Positions 16,359-25,756 of a stretch of DNA of 64,000 nt are shown piece after piece. Source of the DNA: Pseudotamlana agarivorans (GTDB taxonomy: Bacteria > Bacteroidota > Bacteroidia > Flavobacteriales > Flavobacteriaceae); assembly GCF_018860245.1 (NCBI RefSeq), contig NZ_JAHKPD010000007.1:79892-143891 (forward strand), given 5' to 3'. The notes beneath the pieces are model-generated. The model was not told where the DNA came from. It saw nothing but the letters and a program-made list of their open reading frames with translations, and ran no database searches. Both the position numbers and the translations under genes were made by a program. How positions within the stretch are numbered: position 1 is the first letter of the stretch; every line of letters starts with the position of its first letter.

Positions 16359-16945
16359 AATTCGATTACAAATATGGACAAACGCCACTAGCAGACGAAG
16401 AAAAGGATGGCCTTAAAATAAAATCAATTACAACTCAAGGAGAGCTAGATGAATTTGAGCAACTAAACATTGAAAAGGTAGTCGAATGGACTATTCACAC
16501 AAAATTGAAACCTGAAAATGTTTTGACGGAAAAATTTATTAAAAACTTGCACAAAAGAATGTTTGGTGATGTATGGAAATGGGCAGGTGAATTTAGAAAG
16601 ACTGAAAAAAACATAGGCATTCAATGGGCACAAATTGGAATTGAATTAAAATACTTACTGGATGACACGAGATATTGGATAGAAAACAAAACTTTTCCAC
16701 CTGAAGAAATAGCTATCAGATTTAAACATCGCATAGTATCTATTCATTGCTTTCCAAATGGAAATGGAAGACATTCTCGAATGATGGCCGACATTATTAT
16801 GGAATCTATATTTGGAAATGAGATATTTTCTTGGCATCAATCAAATATCGTTGCAGCTAACGCAACAAGAAATCTGTATATAAAATCCTTACGAGAAGCC
16901 GATAATGGCAGTTATACATCGCTAATAGAATTTGCAAAAAACTAA
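16349..16945 (+). CDS. Fic-domain protein, 'mobile mystery protein B' family, putative toxin
   Basis: The 198-residue protein carries the Fic active-site motif HCFPNGNGRHSR (H133-R144), the nucleotidyl- or phosphotransferase signature of Fic enzymes. Residue 137 is Asn where AMPylating Fic proteins usually have Asp or Glu, which binds magnesium. The N-terminus MGLEFDYKYGQTPLADEEKDGL is typical of the 'mobile mystery B' family, and the region 60-130 forms the Fic helical core (KRMFGDVWKWAGEFRKTEKNIGI). It overlaps the HTH gene by 10 bp, so the two are translated together. It probably modifies a host target with a nucleotide; the target is unknown. Confidence 0.85.
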   Translation: MGLEFDYKYGQTPLADEEKDGLKIKSITTQGELDEFEQLNIEKVVEWTIHTKLKPENVLTEKFIKNLHKRMFGDVWKWAGEFRKTEKNIGIQWAQIGIELKYLLDDTRYWIENKTFPPEEIAIRFKHRIVSIHCFPNGNGRHSRMMADIIMESIFGNEIFSWHQSNIVAANATRNLYIKSLREADNGSYTSLIEFAKN

Positions 16946-16947
16946 AC

Positions 16948-17037
16948 ATGTCTAAGTACATTATCAAAAAGAAAGGCAAACAAGATTGTATTAATCAAGA
17001 TGGTGAAGAGATTATCTCAGACACAAATTATTTATAG
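16948..17037 (+). CDS. 29-residue ORF of unknown status
   Basis: An ATG 2 bp after the fic stop opens a short frame rich in Lys and polar residues (MSKYIIKKKGKQDCINQDGEE..). It is co-directional and nearly contiguous with the toxin gene. It could be a small peptide, the start of a deleted gene, or chance. Confidence 0.25.
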   Translation: MSKYIIKKKGKQDCINQDGEEIISDTNYL

Positions 17038-17162
17038 GTTTTTGATTCCTTACTGTTGCGCTGAAAATCATTTTTAACATAGATTTTATGCGTAGCACCT
17101 TCGAGGAATTTTAAACTATCTTTATAGCTCAGCTAAGTAAACACAAAACTTCAATCTTTAGT

Positions 17163-18257
17163 ATGAAAAACCTCCTAGCCTTAATAGGTATCATTTTTTG
17201 TATGAACAGCTTTTGTTTCGCCCAAAACACATATACCTATTCAAAGCCTAAGTTTATTGAAGACGGCTGGCAAACCAACGACCTGAAATCCCATAATTTA
17301 GACAGCACTTTGGTTCATAAATTGTTCACGCAATTGTATTCTAATGAAAATAAAATCCAAAGCGTTTTATTTGTAAAAGACAAGCAAATTATTATTGAGG
17401 AATACCTAAACGGACAAACCATAGACCAAAAACACGACCTACGTTCTACCACAAAAAGCATCAGGTCCATTTTGTTAGGCATTGCTATCGACAAAGGATT
17501 TATCGATGATGTGAACGATCCGATTTCAAAATACCTAAAAAGCCCTGTTCCAACAAAAAACATAGACCTGAGGAAAGACAAAATCACTATCAAACACCTT
17601 TTAACCATGTCTAGCGGACTCGATTGTAACGACTGGAACAAACACTCAAAAGGTCAAGAAGACAAGGTCTATAAGAAAAAAAATTGGCTTCAATACACCC
17701 TAAACTTACCTATGGTTAATGAACCAGGAACAGTTTCAAACTACTGCTCTATGGGCGCTATTTTAATTGCCGAAATAATAAATCAAGCTTCAGGAATGGC
17801 CATTGACAAGTTTGCTGAGCAATTTTTATTCACACCCTTAAATATTAGTAATACCTCTTGGGGACACACTTCTAAAAAAGATATTATTCCTTCCGCAAAG
17901 CGGTTATACATGACGTCTCGAGATATGGCAAAAATAGGTCAGCTCCTACTTAACAAAGGTGAGTGGCATGATAACCAAATCGTTTCAGAAAAATGGATTA
18001 TAGAATCAACTACGCCTAAAACAAAAATCACAGGAATAGATTACGGCTATTTCTGGTGGAATATTCCTTTTAAAGTAAATGAAATGACATACATTTCTAA
18101 AACCGCTACGGGAAACGGCGGACAATACATTTTTGTTTTCCCTGAATTAGATATTGTTGCCGTTTTTACAGGAAGTGCCTATAACTCTCAAGACGACAAA
18201 TTACCTTTTAAAATCATTACTGATATTTTATTGCCAACCTTCACAAGAGAAAAATAA
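17163..18257 (+). CDS. secreted serine hydrolase, beta-lactamase class C fold
   Basis: This 364-residue exported protein has a signal peptide ending ...CFAQ (residue 21) and the class C penicillin-recognising motifs: SxxK as STTK (S95, K98), YxS as Y194-C-S196, and GNGGQ near residue 318 in the place of HTG/KTG. Such proteins include esterases, D-aminopeptidases and carboxypeptidases and are rarely true beta-lactamases. The LTMSSGLD segment (147-154) is typical. It borders the accessory island on the right and has no operon partner. The substrate cannot be predicted. Confidence 0.85.
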   Translation: MKNLLALIGIIFCMNSFCFAQNTYTYSKPKFIEDGWQTNDLKSHNLDSTLVHKLFTQLYSNENKIQSVLFVKDKQIIIEEYLNGQTIDQKHDLRSTTKSIRSILLGIAIDKGFIDDVNDPISKYLKSPVPTKNIDLRKDKITIKHLLTMSSGLDCNDWNKHSKGQEDKVYKKKNWLQYTLNLPMVNEPGTVSNYCSMGAILIAEIINQASGMAIDKFAEQFLFTPLNISNTSWGHTSKKDIIPSAKRLYMTSRDMAKIGQLLLNKGEWHDNQIVSEKWIIESTTPKTKITGIDYGYFWWNIPFKVNEMTYISKTATGNGGQYIFVFPELDIVAVFTGSAYNSQDDKLPFKIITDILLPTFTREK

Positions 18258-18314
18258 GCAACACATATTCTATAGTTCTTAAGCCTACGCAAAATCAACC
18301 TCAACCCCATGACA

Positions 18315-19520
18315 CTAAAGTTGTTTTAAAATTGAAAACGTAAATATTGTACCTACATCCAATTTTGACGACACACTAATTTCGCCTCCTAAACTATCTA
18401 TAATGTTCTTTACAGAGGCTAAACCGATCCCCGTTCCCATATTACCGTACTTATCTTCTTTATCACCAACACTAAAAATCTCAAAAACCTCATCAATATA
18501 GGCTTCAGGAATACCATCACCGTTATCATGTACGACTAACAAATATTCAGTGTCGTTTTCTGAAATATCAATAAGAATTTCAGTTTTATGCTTACTATTA
18601 TACTTGATAGAATTTGTCACGAGATTAACCAACACTTGCAACAAAGCAGACTTATTGGTTACAACGGAATTAACATCTCCTTTTAACTGAAAATCAACAC
18701 TATGATCTAAATTTGTAATTCGTTTTAATTCTTCTATAATATCGGGAATCGAAATAGTTTCTACCCTATTTTTAAGCAGCTCATCGCTATCATAAAATTT
18801 CAGTAAACCGTCAACATAATCCTTTAAAGCATAAGATGATGCTTTGATATATTCTAAGTATTGCCGAGACTCTTCATCTAACCCCTCTTTTTTCTTGCTT
18901 TCCAGCAACTCGGTTAATGAAATAATATTCGCCATAGGGGATTTAAGATCATGCGAAACCACTCTTGAAAACTTTTGTAAAGCCTCATTTCTTTTTTGCA
19001 ATTGACCCTGCAGTTTTACCAATTTTAAATTCTGAAACCTCAGTTCAAAAATACTCACAACCTGCTTAGCCATTGCGATAAGCGCATTTTTCTGTCCATC
19101 AGTTAAGGTTCTTGGTTTGGTATCATATACACAGAGGGTTCCTAGTTTATAACCGTCAGGGTTAACCAATGGCACACCGGCATAAAAAATCGCCTGATGA
19201 TCAACTACTAATGGGTTATCATAAAAACGTATGTCTTTTCTAGAATCTTCAATAACCGTAATAACCTCGTTTGAATTAATGGCATGTCCGCAAAAAGAAA
19301 TTTCCCGAGGCGATTCATTAAAAGGCACACCGTGATGCGATTTCAAAAAATTGCGATCTCTATCTAATAAGGTCACTAATGAGATAGGAGCCTCGCAAAT
19401 GTAAGCCATCAAAGCGGTGATATTATCGTAACTTTCCTCTGGAAGCGTATCTAAAAGCTGGTATTGATTTACTGCTAATTGCCTTTCGAATTCATTTTCT
19501 GGTAGTTTGGGACTTATCAT
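18315..19520 (-). CDS. GAF-domain sensor histidine kinase
   Basis: Cytoplasmic two-component kinase of 401 residues with no membrane segment. Residues ~1-165 form a GAF domain (SFCGHAI, YAGVPLVNPDGYKLGTLCVYD). A short coiled linker leads to HisKA with phospho-acceptor H190 in FSRVVSHDLKSPMANI. The HATPase domain has the N-box NLVTNSIKYN (299-308), G1 DNGDGIP (332-338) and G2 GTGIGLASV (362-370). No response regulator is adjacent, so the partner lies elsewhere. It is convergent with the serine hydrolase gene and no strong hairpin separates them. Confidence 0.9.
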   Translation of the reverse strand: MISPKLPENEFERQLAVNQYQLLDTLPEESYDNITALMAYICEAPISLVTLLDRDRNFLKSHHGVPFNESPREISFCGHAINSNEVITVIEDSRKDIRFYDNPLVVDHQAIFYAGVPLVNPDGYKLGTLCVYDTKPRTLTDGQKNALIAMAKQVVSIFELRFQNLKLVKLQGQLQKRNEALQKFSRVVSHDLKSPMANIISLTELLESKKKEGLDEESRQYLEYIKASSYALKDYVDGLLKFYDSDELLKNRVETISIPDIIEELKRITNLDHSVDFQLKGDVNSVVTNKSALLQVLVNLVTNSIKYNSKHKTEILIDISENDTEYLLVVHDNGDGIPEAYIDEVFEIFSVGDKEDKYGNMGTGIGLASVKNIIDSLGGEISVSSKLDVGTIFTFSILKQL

Positions 19521-19829
19521 TTACAATTAAAATTTCTTATGAAAATAATCTATATCTTGATGATTTCCTAAAATATCATGAAGGAGAATAATTTATATTG
19601 AAGAGACTTATTAATTCCTACCTCTCCATACTGGGGCTTTATCAATAAGATTACTAAACAAGTAGTAGCACAAAAACAGAACTTCAAGTGGATTCAGGAG
19701 CTTTTAGCCAAATCGCATCGAATAATTTCAGTATCTTATTAGAGAATATTTGTGAGTTGCTTTCTCCATTTATTGTTTTTAGGCCCCAATATCACCCAAA
19801 AACTAACTAAATAGGAATAAATTAATTTC
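19521..19829. other. gene-free interval
   Basis: About 310 bp between divergent genes. No ORF, RNA or clear hairpin was found; it should hold the promoters of both neighbours, but no exact TAnnTTTG box was identified with confidence. Confidence 0.5.
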
Positions 19830-20300
19830 ATGAAATATTTAATCTTCATACTAACTCTTTCACTCTGCTTTAGCGTAGATAGTCAAGATAAAAAATTAAA
19901 ATCAAACACCTTCTTGAGAGTATATAATTTAAATGGAAAAAAAGTTGCCAAAGGAAAGTTGTTGTTAACTACAGAAACCATGTTGACATTAAGTAAAAAC
20001 AATGAAACCATAAATATCTCTATAGATAGTATTGGTTCAATTAAAACTAAAAGAACCGTAGGCAATAACATATTAATAGGCTCATCAATTGGCGCAGCTA
20101 CTACAATTATTTTAAGCACTAGTATGGGCGAATCATTTATCGAAGGGTATGCCGGAATTGGAACTCTCGTATCAACTGGGACTGGCGCCGGAATAGGCCT
20201 TATTACTTCCATTTTTAAAAACTCAAAGACTTTTCAAATCAATGGTGATTTAGTCCAATGGGAAGCCTTTAGGGCGCGTTTAGCAGATCCTTCAGAATAA
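19830..20300 (+). CDS. exported or membrane hypothetical protein with glycine-rich segment
   Basis: The 156-residue product begins with a signal peptide (MKYLIFILTLSLCFSVDSQ). Residues 20-75 are strand-rich, with a surface-like pattern KGKLLLTTETMLTLSKNNETINISIDSIGSI. Residues ~78-128 are glycine-rich and hydrophobic (NNILIGSSIGAATTIIL, YAGIGTLVSTGTGAGIGLITS), like a glycine-zipper hairpin that could enter a membrane. No known family was recognised and the neighbours give no functional hint. Confidence 0.7.
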   Translation: MKYLIFILTLSLCFSVDSQDKKLKSNTFLRVYNLNGKKVAKGKLLLTTETMLTLSKNNETINISIDSIGSIKTKRTVGNNILIGSSIGAATTIILSTSMGESFIEGYAGIGTLVSTGTGAGIGLITSIFKNSKTFQINGDLVQWEAFRARLADPSE

Positions 20301-20837
20301 CTGAAGACAGTTCGTATTCATAACCATATATTTAAAATTTCCGCAAGGACAAAAATTAAGAGGTTGGATAAGTAGCAATTTTATTGAAAAGATTAAAAAC
20401 TAATCCCAATCGCTATAGCAAATAGCCTAAATTAAATATCACAGTAAAAATCATCAATAACCTCATTCTTTACGGGCACAAATCACAACCAATAGCCAGC
20501 ATAACAAATTAAGATAAAGATCTTTTCTCTTTCACAACTCAATATTTTAAGACTTCAATCTAAAACACATATGATCGATTTAAGACAAATATGCAAGAAA
20601 AACAACACGAAACTCACATCAAAACACTAGTTAACAGATTATTACATAGAAACAAAAAATAAACAAAAACGCATGAAATGAGCTACATATATTATTGTTG
20701 AAGTATTACTTTTGTTACAAATAATACTATTTTAAAGGTAGACGAAATGCTCAATTCTTTAAATTTAAAACTGGAATAAAGTATAGAAACATCTGCTCAT
20801 TAAATTAAAAAACCCTCAAACATTAAAACCTACAAAA
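20301..20837. other. long leader and promoter region of the glycosidase-like gene
   Basis: This 537-bp gap contains no ORF of note. Near 20703-20727 an inverted repeat GTATTA-N13-TAATAC spans a TACTTTTG promoter box (20707-20714), implying a 5' leader of about 115 nt. Upstream of that I see only AT-rich sequence. Confidence 0.5.
20707..20714 (+). promoter_or_regulatory. -7 promoter box TACTTTTG inside an inverted repeat
   Basis: Exact TAnnTTTG match lying between the arms GTATTA (20703-20708) and TAATAC (20722-20727). The arms could be a regulator site over the promoter of the T9SS glycosidase-like gene. Confidence 0.5.
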
Positions 20838-22136
20838 ATGATGAAGTTCAAAACTGCTTTCACGCTATTATTAGCTTTTGCAGCAACAATCAACACTTAT
20901 GCACAACCTGCCAAACCTGGCGATTGGTCTAAAATACGATTATATGGTCATGCCTTTAAAAACGAAGATTTCACCAATGATCAGTATGATTTCATAATTG
21001 ACAATTTCGGAATATTCACGGTCGAAAAAAGACACGCTCGCGACATTTATGGCGCCACCAATACCGAAGATGCTGCAGAAGCCACAGCTCAAAGGATCCA
21101 TGCTGGTAATCCTGACTGTAAAGTTTTAATGTACTGGAGTACCAATACTGCTTACACCCAATATTACACCACTGTAGATGATGCCATTACGACAAACCCA
21201 GATTGGGTTGACCCTTCCAACAGCCGCTATACCTATCCAGATGACTGTAAAGACTGGTGGGTAAGTAAAGCAAATGAAATAGTAACTACTCGAGGACTAG
21301 ATGGTATTTTTGGAGATGGAGCCCCAGGAGCCCAATCCAGAGGGTATATTGACGATGTTAACGACAACCTTGGCGCCTTATCAGCCTTATCCTGTTTTAA
21401 CCTTTATAATGGCTATCGCGTTGCTACGGCTTCCAAAATTTATGCTGGCGATACAACTTTGGCTAATGCAGACGGGGTAATGTGTGAAGCATTTTTCCGA
21501 ATTCCTGTGGATACAAAAGAAGAAGCTGTGTTCCAGATGGATGAATTCTTAGCAATTCCTTCAGATAAATACATCATTTGTAGAGGTGCTGCAGGTGCTT
21601 TTGGTTCTACCCACGAGTTTACATTAGCATGTTGTTTAATTCTTGCTAATGATTATACTTATTACAGTTGGGGTGGTGATGGCAACTCTTATGCTGGCGA
21701 TGGAACAATGACCTATTGGCATAGCGATTTTGAACAAGAAATTGGAGAACCTTTAGGTAAAGCTACTAAAAACGGTTATGTGTACTCACGCGTATTTGAA
21801 AATTGTACAGTAACTGTTGATTTTGAAAATGCAACCTCATCTATTGTATGGAATCAAAATAACGCTAGCCTGTCTACAGCGGAGAAAAAAAAAGTAGAAG
21901 CGTATACCATTTACCCTAACCCTACACATGATAAAATTCATATCATATCCAATAAAAACAACTCAAAAAATAGCTCGATTACCATTATTAATTTAGAAGG
22001 TAAAATATTAAATACGATATCATTTAATTCGTTAGATAATATGAAAGTTAATATCAGTCATTTAAATAAAGGGTTCTATTTCTTGAAAATTCAAACTGAA
22101 AATGGCAATTCAATTCATAAAATAATTAAAAAATAG
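20838..22136 (+). CDS. T9SS-exported putative glycoside hydrolase (GHL15-like)
   Basis: This 432-residue secreted protein has a signal peptide (cleaved near YAQ, residue 23), a TIM-barrel-like core and a type IX secretion C-terminal domain (354-432, beginning YTIYPNPTHDKI and ending in the basic HKIIKK). Core segments such as KVLMYWSTNTAY, CKDWWVSKANEIVTTRGLDGIFGDGAPG and GVMCEAFFR resemble 'hypothetical glycosyl hydrolase 15' proteins; acidic residues in DGIFGD and CEAFF are catalytic candidates. It probably acts on a polysaccharide at the cell surface or outside. No SusC/SusD pair or other CAZyme is nearby, so the substrate is open. A strong terminator follows. Confidence 0.7.
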   Translation: MMKFKTAFTLLLAFAATINTYAQPAKPGDWSKIRLYGHAFKNEDFTNDQYDFIIDNFGIFTVEKRHARDIYGATNTEDAAEATAQRIHAGNPDCKVLMYWSTNTAYTQYYTTVDDAITTNPDWVDPSNSRYTYPDDCKDWWVSKANEIVTTRGLDGIFGDGAPGAQSRGYIDDVNDNLGALSALSCFNLYNGYRVATASKIYAGDTTLANADGVMCEAFFRIPVDTKEEAVFQMDEFLAIPSDKYIICRGAAGAFGSTHEFTLACCLILANDYTYYSWGGDGNSYAGDGTMTYWHSDFEQEIGEPLGKATKNGYVYSRVFENCTVTVDFENATSSIVWNQNNASLSTAEKKKVEAYTIYPNPTHDKIHIISNKNNSKNSSITIINLEGKILNTISFNSLDNMKVNISHLNKGFYFLKIQTENGNSIHKIIKK

Positions 22137-22224
22137 TTCCGATTGAAAAGTCAGCTTTTAATCAAAAGGAAACGATTTAGTTGAGAAACTAAATAGCACA
22201 AAATTTTATACCAATTTAATCTAT

Positions 22225-22257
22225 AAGGCCTCAGTTTGTACTGGGGCCTTTTTTTTT
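22225..22257 (+). terminator. Rho-independent terminator of the glycosidase-like gene
   Basis: AAGGCCTCAGT and ACTGGGGCCTT enclose a 4-nt loop, with a nine-T tract from 22249. Confidence 0.9.
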
Positions 22258-22987
22258 GTAATTATCACCAAATGATTGACATCTCTGTGTATCTAAAAAA
22301 TTTATTCAATGAAACATTTGCTTTTTGAAACGTTTCGCAAAAAAAGGTGAAACAAAAATCAAAATCAAACAAAACTATTCTTATCAATTTTACCCAACAA
22401 TTTATACTTTATGCCGGTAAACATTTGTTGTTTAAATTTTCGGGTTTTATTTTTCGATCTCCTATCTAAGGGCCAATGTTCAAAACAAACTTTAAAAAAA
22501 TGATTCATTTAATTCTAGGTTAGGTTTGGAATTTATTTCTTCAACAAAAATGGCCATTATTATGGAGAAATGTGATTTTTCTCACTAGACAAAAATCTAG
22601 ACAATTTTCACAACAACCTAACTATAAACGCGTTAACCTAAATCATTAATTAACATATAGTATTAAGGTTAATTTTATTTTTCACAAAAAAAACAGGGGC
22701 GTATAAATATTTTCAAGCATAAATCAAGCATTTTTAACTCGTTTATAGACATAAGTCTATACGTTTTAGTATGACAATACGTTGTTATCAATTGAACAAT
22801 TCTATACTTGCATTTATATTTTGGATAGAAAAAAATAGAATAAATAGTTGATGGAATTCAAAATTGGATCCAACCGTTTTGAGTCATCATTTTATGATTT
22901 GATGCGCTTTAACCAAACCCAACAATGACATTACTTCAAATCCTGTAGAAGTTTTTGAAATTAAAACATATATGAATAGAATAAAAT
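22258..22987. other. 730-bp gene-free interval with two dyads
   Basis: No ORF, RNA gene or repeat family was recognised. Two dyads stand out: TATAGAC-ATAA-GTCTATA at 22744-22761 (perfect 7-bp arms) and GATTTTT-N10-AAAAATC at 22574-22597, the latter beside a doubled ctagacaa. Both could be regulator sites. The genes on the two sides converge, so a promoter region of this size would not be expected. Confidence 0.5.
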
Positions 22988-24862
22988 TTAAGCAAAAGAC
23001 TTCATCTCCTTTTCAATAAACGATACAAGTCCGATATCCTTAGGAGCCTCCAGCTTTTTTCTAAGTCTATAACGGGAGGTATTTACACTATCAGGAGAGA
23101 TACCTAACATGGCAGCAATTTCTGAAGTGTTTAGTTTTAGTTTTTCCAAGGCTAAAAGACGTTCTTCTGAATTGGTGATTTTACAATTCAAGTTTCGTAA
23201 ATCAAGGAAGAAATGTGGATATACATCACTGAACCTCATTTTAAAATCATCCCAATCTTCCGAAGTTAAAATCTTAGATTCAGTTAGGCTTTTAAGTTCG
23301 TTAAGCTCTTCACGCTCACCAAAGGTACTTTTCAAATGCTCCAACTCAGTTTCTAGAGATTGATGCGCTTCACTTTTATCTAATAATTTTTTGGTAAACA
23401 CATTAAGTTCTTTCTGTTTTTCTTCCAATTTGACAGCTAATAATTCACGTTTCTTTTTCGCTTTCTGAGAAACAAAATAACCACTTAGCATTAAAATTAC
23501 AAACAGAGAACTTCCAACAGATAGATAAAGTTTTTTCTTGGATGCTTCAATGGTTTTCTGGTCTTCTAATTTTTGAATTTCGGCTTCCTGCTGAATGATT
23601 TCCTTTTCTTTTTCAGAAGTTTCAAATCGTGTATGGTAATAGGCGTAAGAATTGGCCACACCCCTTGTGAAAAGCGTATCTTTTATAGAAATATACGATT
23701 GTAAGTGTTCATTGGCCAATTTAAACTTACCGTGTTTCAAATATAATTTGGCCAGTAATTTTTCAGCATCTAATAACGTTGAACTCATTTCTTGACTTGG
23801 CAAGCTTTTCAGGAATGTTTTAATTACCGTAATCGCTTTTTCATCCTCTCCAATTAAAGCATAATACTCTGCTTTAGGTTTTAAAGCATGAGCCTCTTCG
23901 AACTTCACATTCAAAGATTTTTCCAAGGCTACCATGGTATCAAAGCTTTCTTTAGCCTTTTTTAAATTAGCTTTTTTACTGTAATATGATGTTTTATAGG
24001 TATACAAATAATATGAAAACCGCTTGCTTTTGAGATCATCATCACATTGTTTAATAATGTGGTGTATATGCTCAAAATCACTTTCAGAAAACTCATTTTG
24101 TTCGTCTTTCAAACTTGTACCCAACAACAGCAACTCGGTAATTCCCCGAGAACAAGGGTTCCCTACTTTTTCACTGAGCTCGATAATTTCCTCTCTTTTT
24201 GCCTTAGCAGGCTTTTTGAGTCCATTAGCACTATATAAAGATGAGAGTTCTTGACCAACACTCAAGGCGTATTCTAAATCACCAAGTTTTACATATAAAT
24301 TACTCGCTTTTTCATAATCTTCGACTGCCTTTGGAAAGTGATTGAGTTTAAAATTAGCCTGTCCTGAATAATAATAAGCATCGGCCGCATAAATGGAATC
24401 ATTAGATTTAAAAAATAAAGGTATCGAAGCCTGATAGTCTGCAGCTGCTTTGGTATAATCTAATTCTACAAAGTAATAAGCCCCACGTTTAAGCAATATA
24501 TGCGCTTTTGAACTCGATTTTTTAAACCGTTTTTCAAATTGTAACATGGAATCAATAAGCTTCTTTTGAGACACCAAATCTCCAGTGTTATTATAAAATT
24601 GCATTAAAAAACGGGACTTTGATGCGGCTTTGTCGTAATCTTTGAGATCTACAGCTAATTTGATGTAGTCTTTAATATAGCCTACTTGCTCAGGACTATT
24701 GGCTCTAATGAGTTGCTTGGTAACACTATCTAATAGGCTTAACTTTTTATCTTTATTTTCAATTTTATTGAATTGCTGATCAAATTCGATTAATGATGCT
24801 TGTGAGATCAGTATTAAAGGAAATAGCAAAAAGAGTACTAATAAATTTTTCAGGGACAACAT
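22988..24862 (-). CDS. TPR-repeat membrane protein with C-terminal LuxR-type HTH
   Basis: From the ATG at 24862 the protein has 624 residues: a signal peptide ending SQA, a periplasmic array of TPR-like helical repeats (~30-420; for example ADAYYYSGQANFKLNHFPKAVEDYEKA), one membrane segment at ~443-465, a coiled coil, and a cytoplasmic helix-turn-helix near the C-terminus (SEERLLALEKLKLNTSEIAAMLGISPDSVNTSRYRLRKKL). This is a common Bacteroidota one-component regulator layout that may couple a periplasmic signal to transcription. Seventeen codons upstream are also open, but the signal peptide supports 24862. No target gene is obvious. Confidence 0.8.
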   Translation of the reverse strand: MLSLKNLLVLFLLFPLILISQASLIEFDQQFNKIENKDKKLSLLDSVTKQLIRANSPEQVGYIKDYIKLAVDLKDYDKAASKSRFLMQFYNNTGDLVSQKKLIDSMLQFEKRFKKSSSKAHILLKRGAYYFVELDYTKAAADYQASIPLFFKSNDSIYAADAYYYSGQANFKLNHFPKAVEDYEKASNLYVKLGDLEYALSVGQELSSLYSANGLKKPAKAKREEIIELSEKVGNPCSRGITELLLLGTSLKDEQNEFSESDFEHIHHIIKQCDDDLKSKRFSYYLYTYKTSYYSKKANLKKAKESFDTMVALEKSLNVKFEEAHALKPKAEYYALIGEDEKAITVIKTFLKSLPSQEMSSTLLDAEKLLAKLYLKHGKFKLANEHLQSYISIKDTLFTRGVANSYAYYHTRFETSEKEKEIIQQEAEIQKLEDQKTIEASKKKLYLSVGSSLFVILMLSGYFVSQKAKKKRELLAVKLEEKQKELNVFTKKLLDKSEAHQSLETELEHLKSTFGEREELNELKSLTESKILTSEDWDDFKMRFSDVYPHFFLDLRNLNCKITNSEERLLALEKLKLNTSEIAAMLGISPDSVNTSRYRLRKKLEAPKDIGLVSFIEKEMKSFA

Positions 24863-25111
24863 TTGAAAGAAATTTTGCACTAAAATAGTTAATACTTTAA
24901 TACTATCATACACATAAATTAACTTGTTAAATTATCATGATATTGAGGTTATTAAAATTTAAGGTTAAAAACAAATAACCCACCACTTTAGCCGTCTTAT
25001 GCTACATTATACAAATAGGTTTTGACTTTCTAATGATTAATCTTAACCCGTGATTTAATTTGATTTGGGTGTTTACCTTTGTGAAATTCATGAGTGATTT
25101 TTCAGATAAGC

Positions 25112-25119
25112 TATTTTTG
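25112..25119 (+). promoter_or_regulatory. -7 promoter box TATTTTTG
   Basis: Exact TAnnTTTG match 38 bp upstream of the ATG at 25158. Confidence 0.45.
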
Positions 25120-25157
25120 TTTATTAAATTCGCTTTTCAACAATCTGAATAATCCAA

Positions 25158-25721
25158 ATGCTAAAAAAATATTTACTACTTTTTTCATTTGCGGTAATAA
25201 CATCGACCTGTTTATCGCAAAAATGTAAAAACGAAACAGATCCTTTCACTTCGGTAAATAAAACTTTTTTTAACTACGAGTTTAAAACCGTTTACTTTGA
25301 AATTGTAGATGAAGCTGTCGCATTTGAAATCACTTTCAGCTATATAGGTGAAAGAAATTTTGAATTTAATGAAAACTCCGAAGTGCTTTTTAAACTTGAA
25401 AATGGAACTATTTTAAATTTGAAAACCAACAGAAAAGCTATCCCCAAATTAGAACTAATAAGCTATGCATCCAATTCCTTTGGTGCCTTTGGAGGCATGT
25501 CTATGACGACATCACGTAGTCAAAACTATTCTACGTATTCATTTTCATTCTTATTATCAAAAAGGGAGTTAAATCAACTAGCGGAATCTAAAATTGAATT
25601 AATAAGAATTCCAGATACAGATGAAGGTAAATTTCACGACCTTGAGCCTAAAGGAGAAACCAAGAAAAAAATTAAAGCGATAAAAAAAGGAGCAAGTTGC
25701 ATAAGTAGCTATATGATTTAA
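25158..25721 (+). CDS. exported hypothetical protein
   Basis: The 187-residue protein has a signal peptide ending CLSQ (residue ~21). The mature part is strand-rich (FKTVYFEIVDEAVAFEITFSYIGERNFEFNENSEVLFKLENG) with a short Gly/Ser-rich loop SFGAFGGMSMTTSRSQN, and may form a small beta-sandwich. Cysteines at the two ends (KCKN and GASCISS) could pair. No family was recognised. The following gene begins 35 bp downstream and may be co-transcribed. Confidence 0.7.
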   Translation: MLKKYLLLFSFAVITSTCLSQKCKNETDPFTSVNKTFFNYEFKTVYFEIVDEAVAFEITFSYIGERNFEFNENSEVLFKLENGTILNLKTNRKAIPKLELISYASNSFGAFGGMSMTTSRSQNYSTYSFSFLLSKRELNQLAESKIELIRIPDTDEGKFHDLEPKGETKKKIKAIKKGASCISSYMI

Positions 25722-25756
25722 TCCTGCGAAAACCCTATAAATTTTCATATCTAAAA

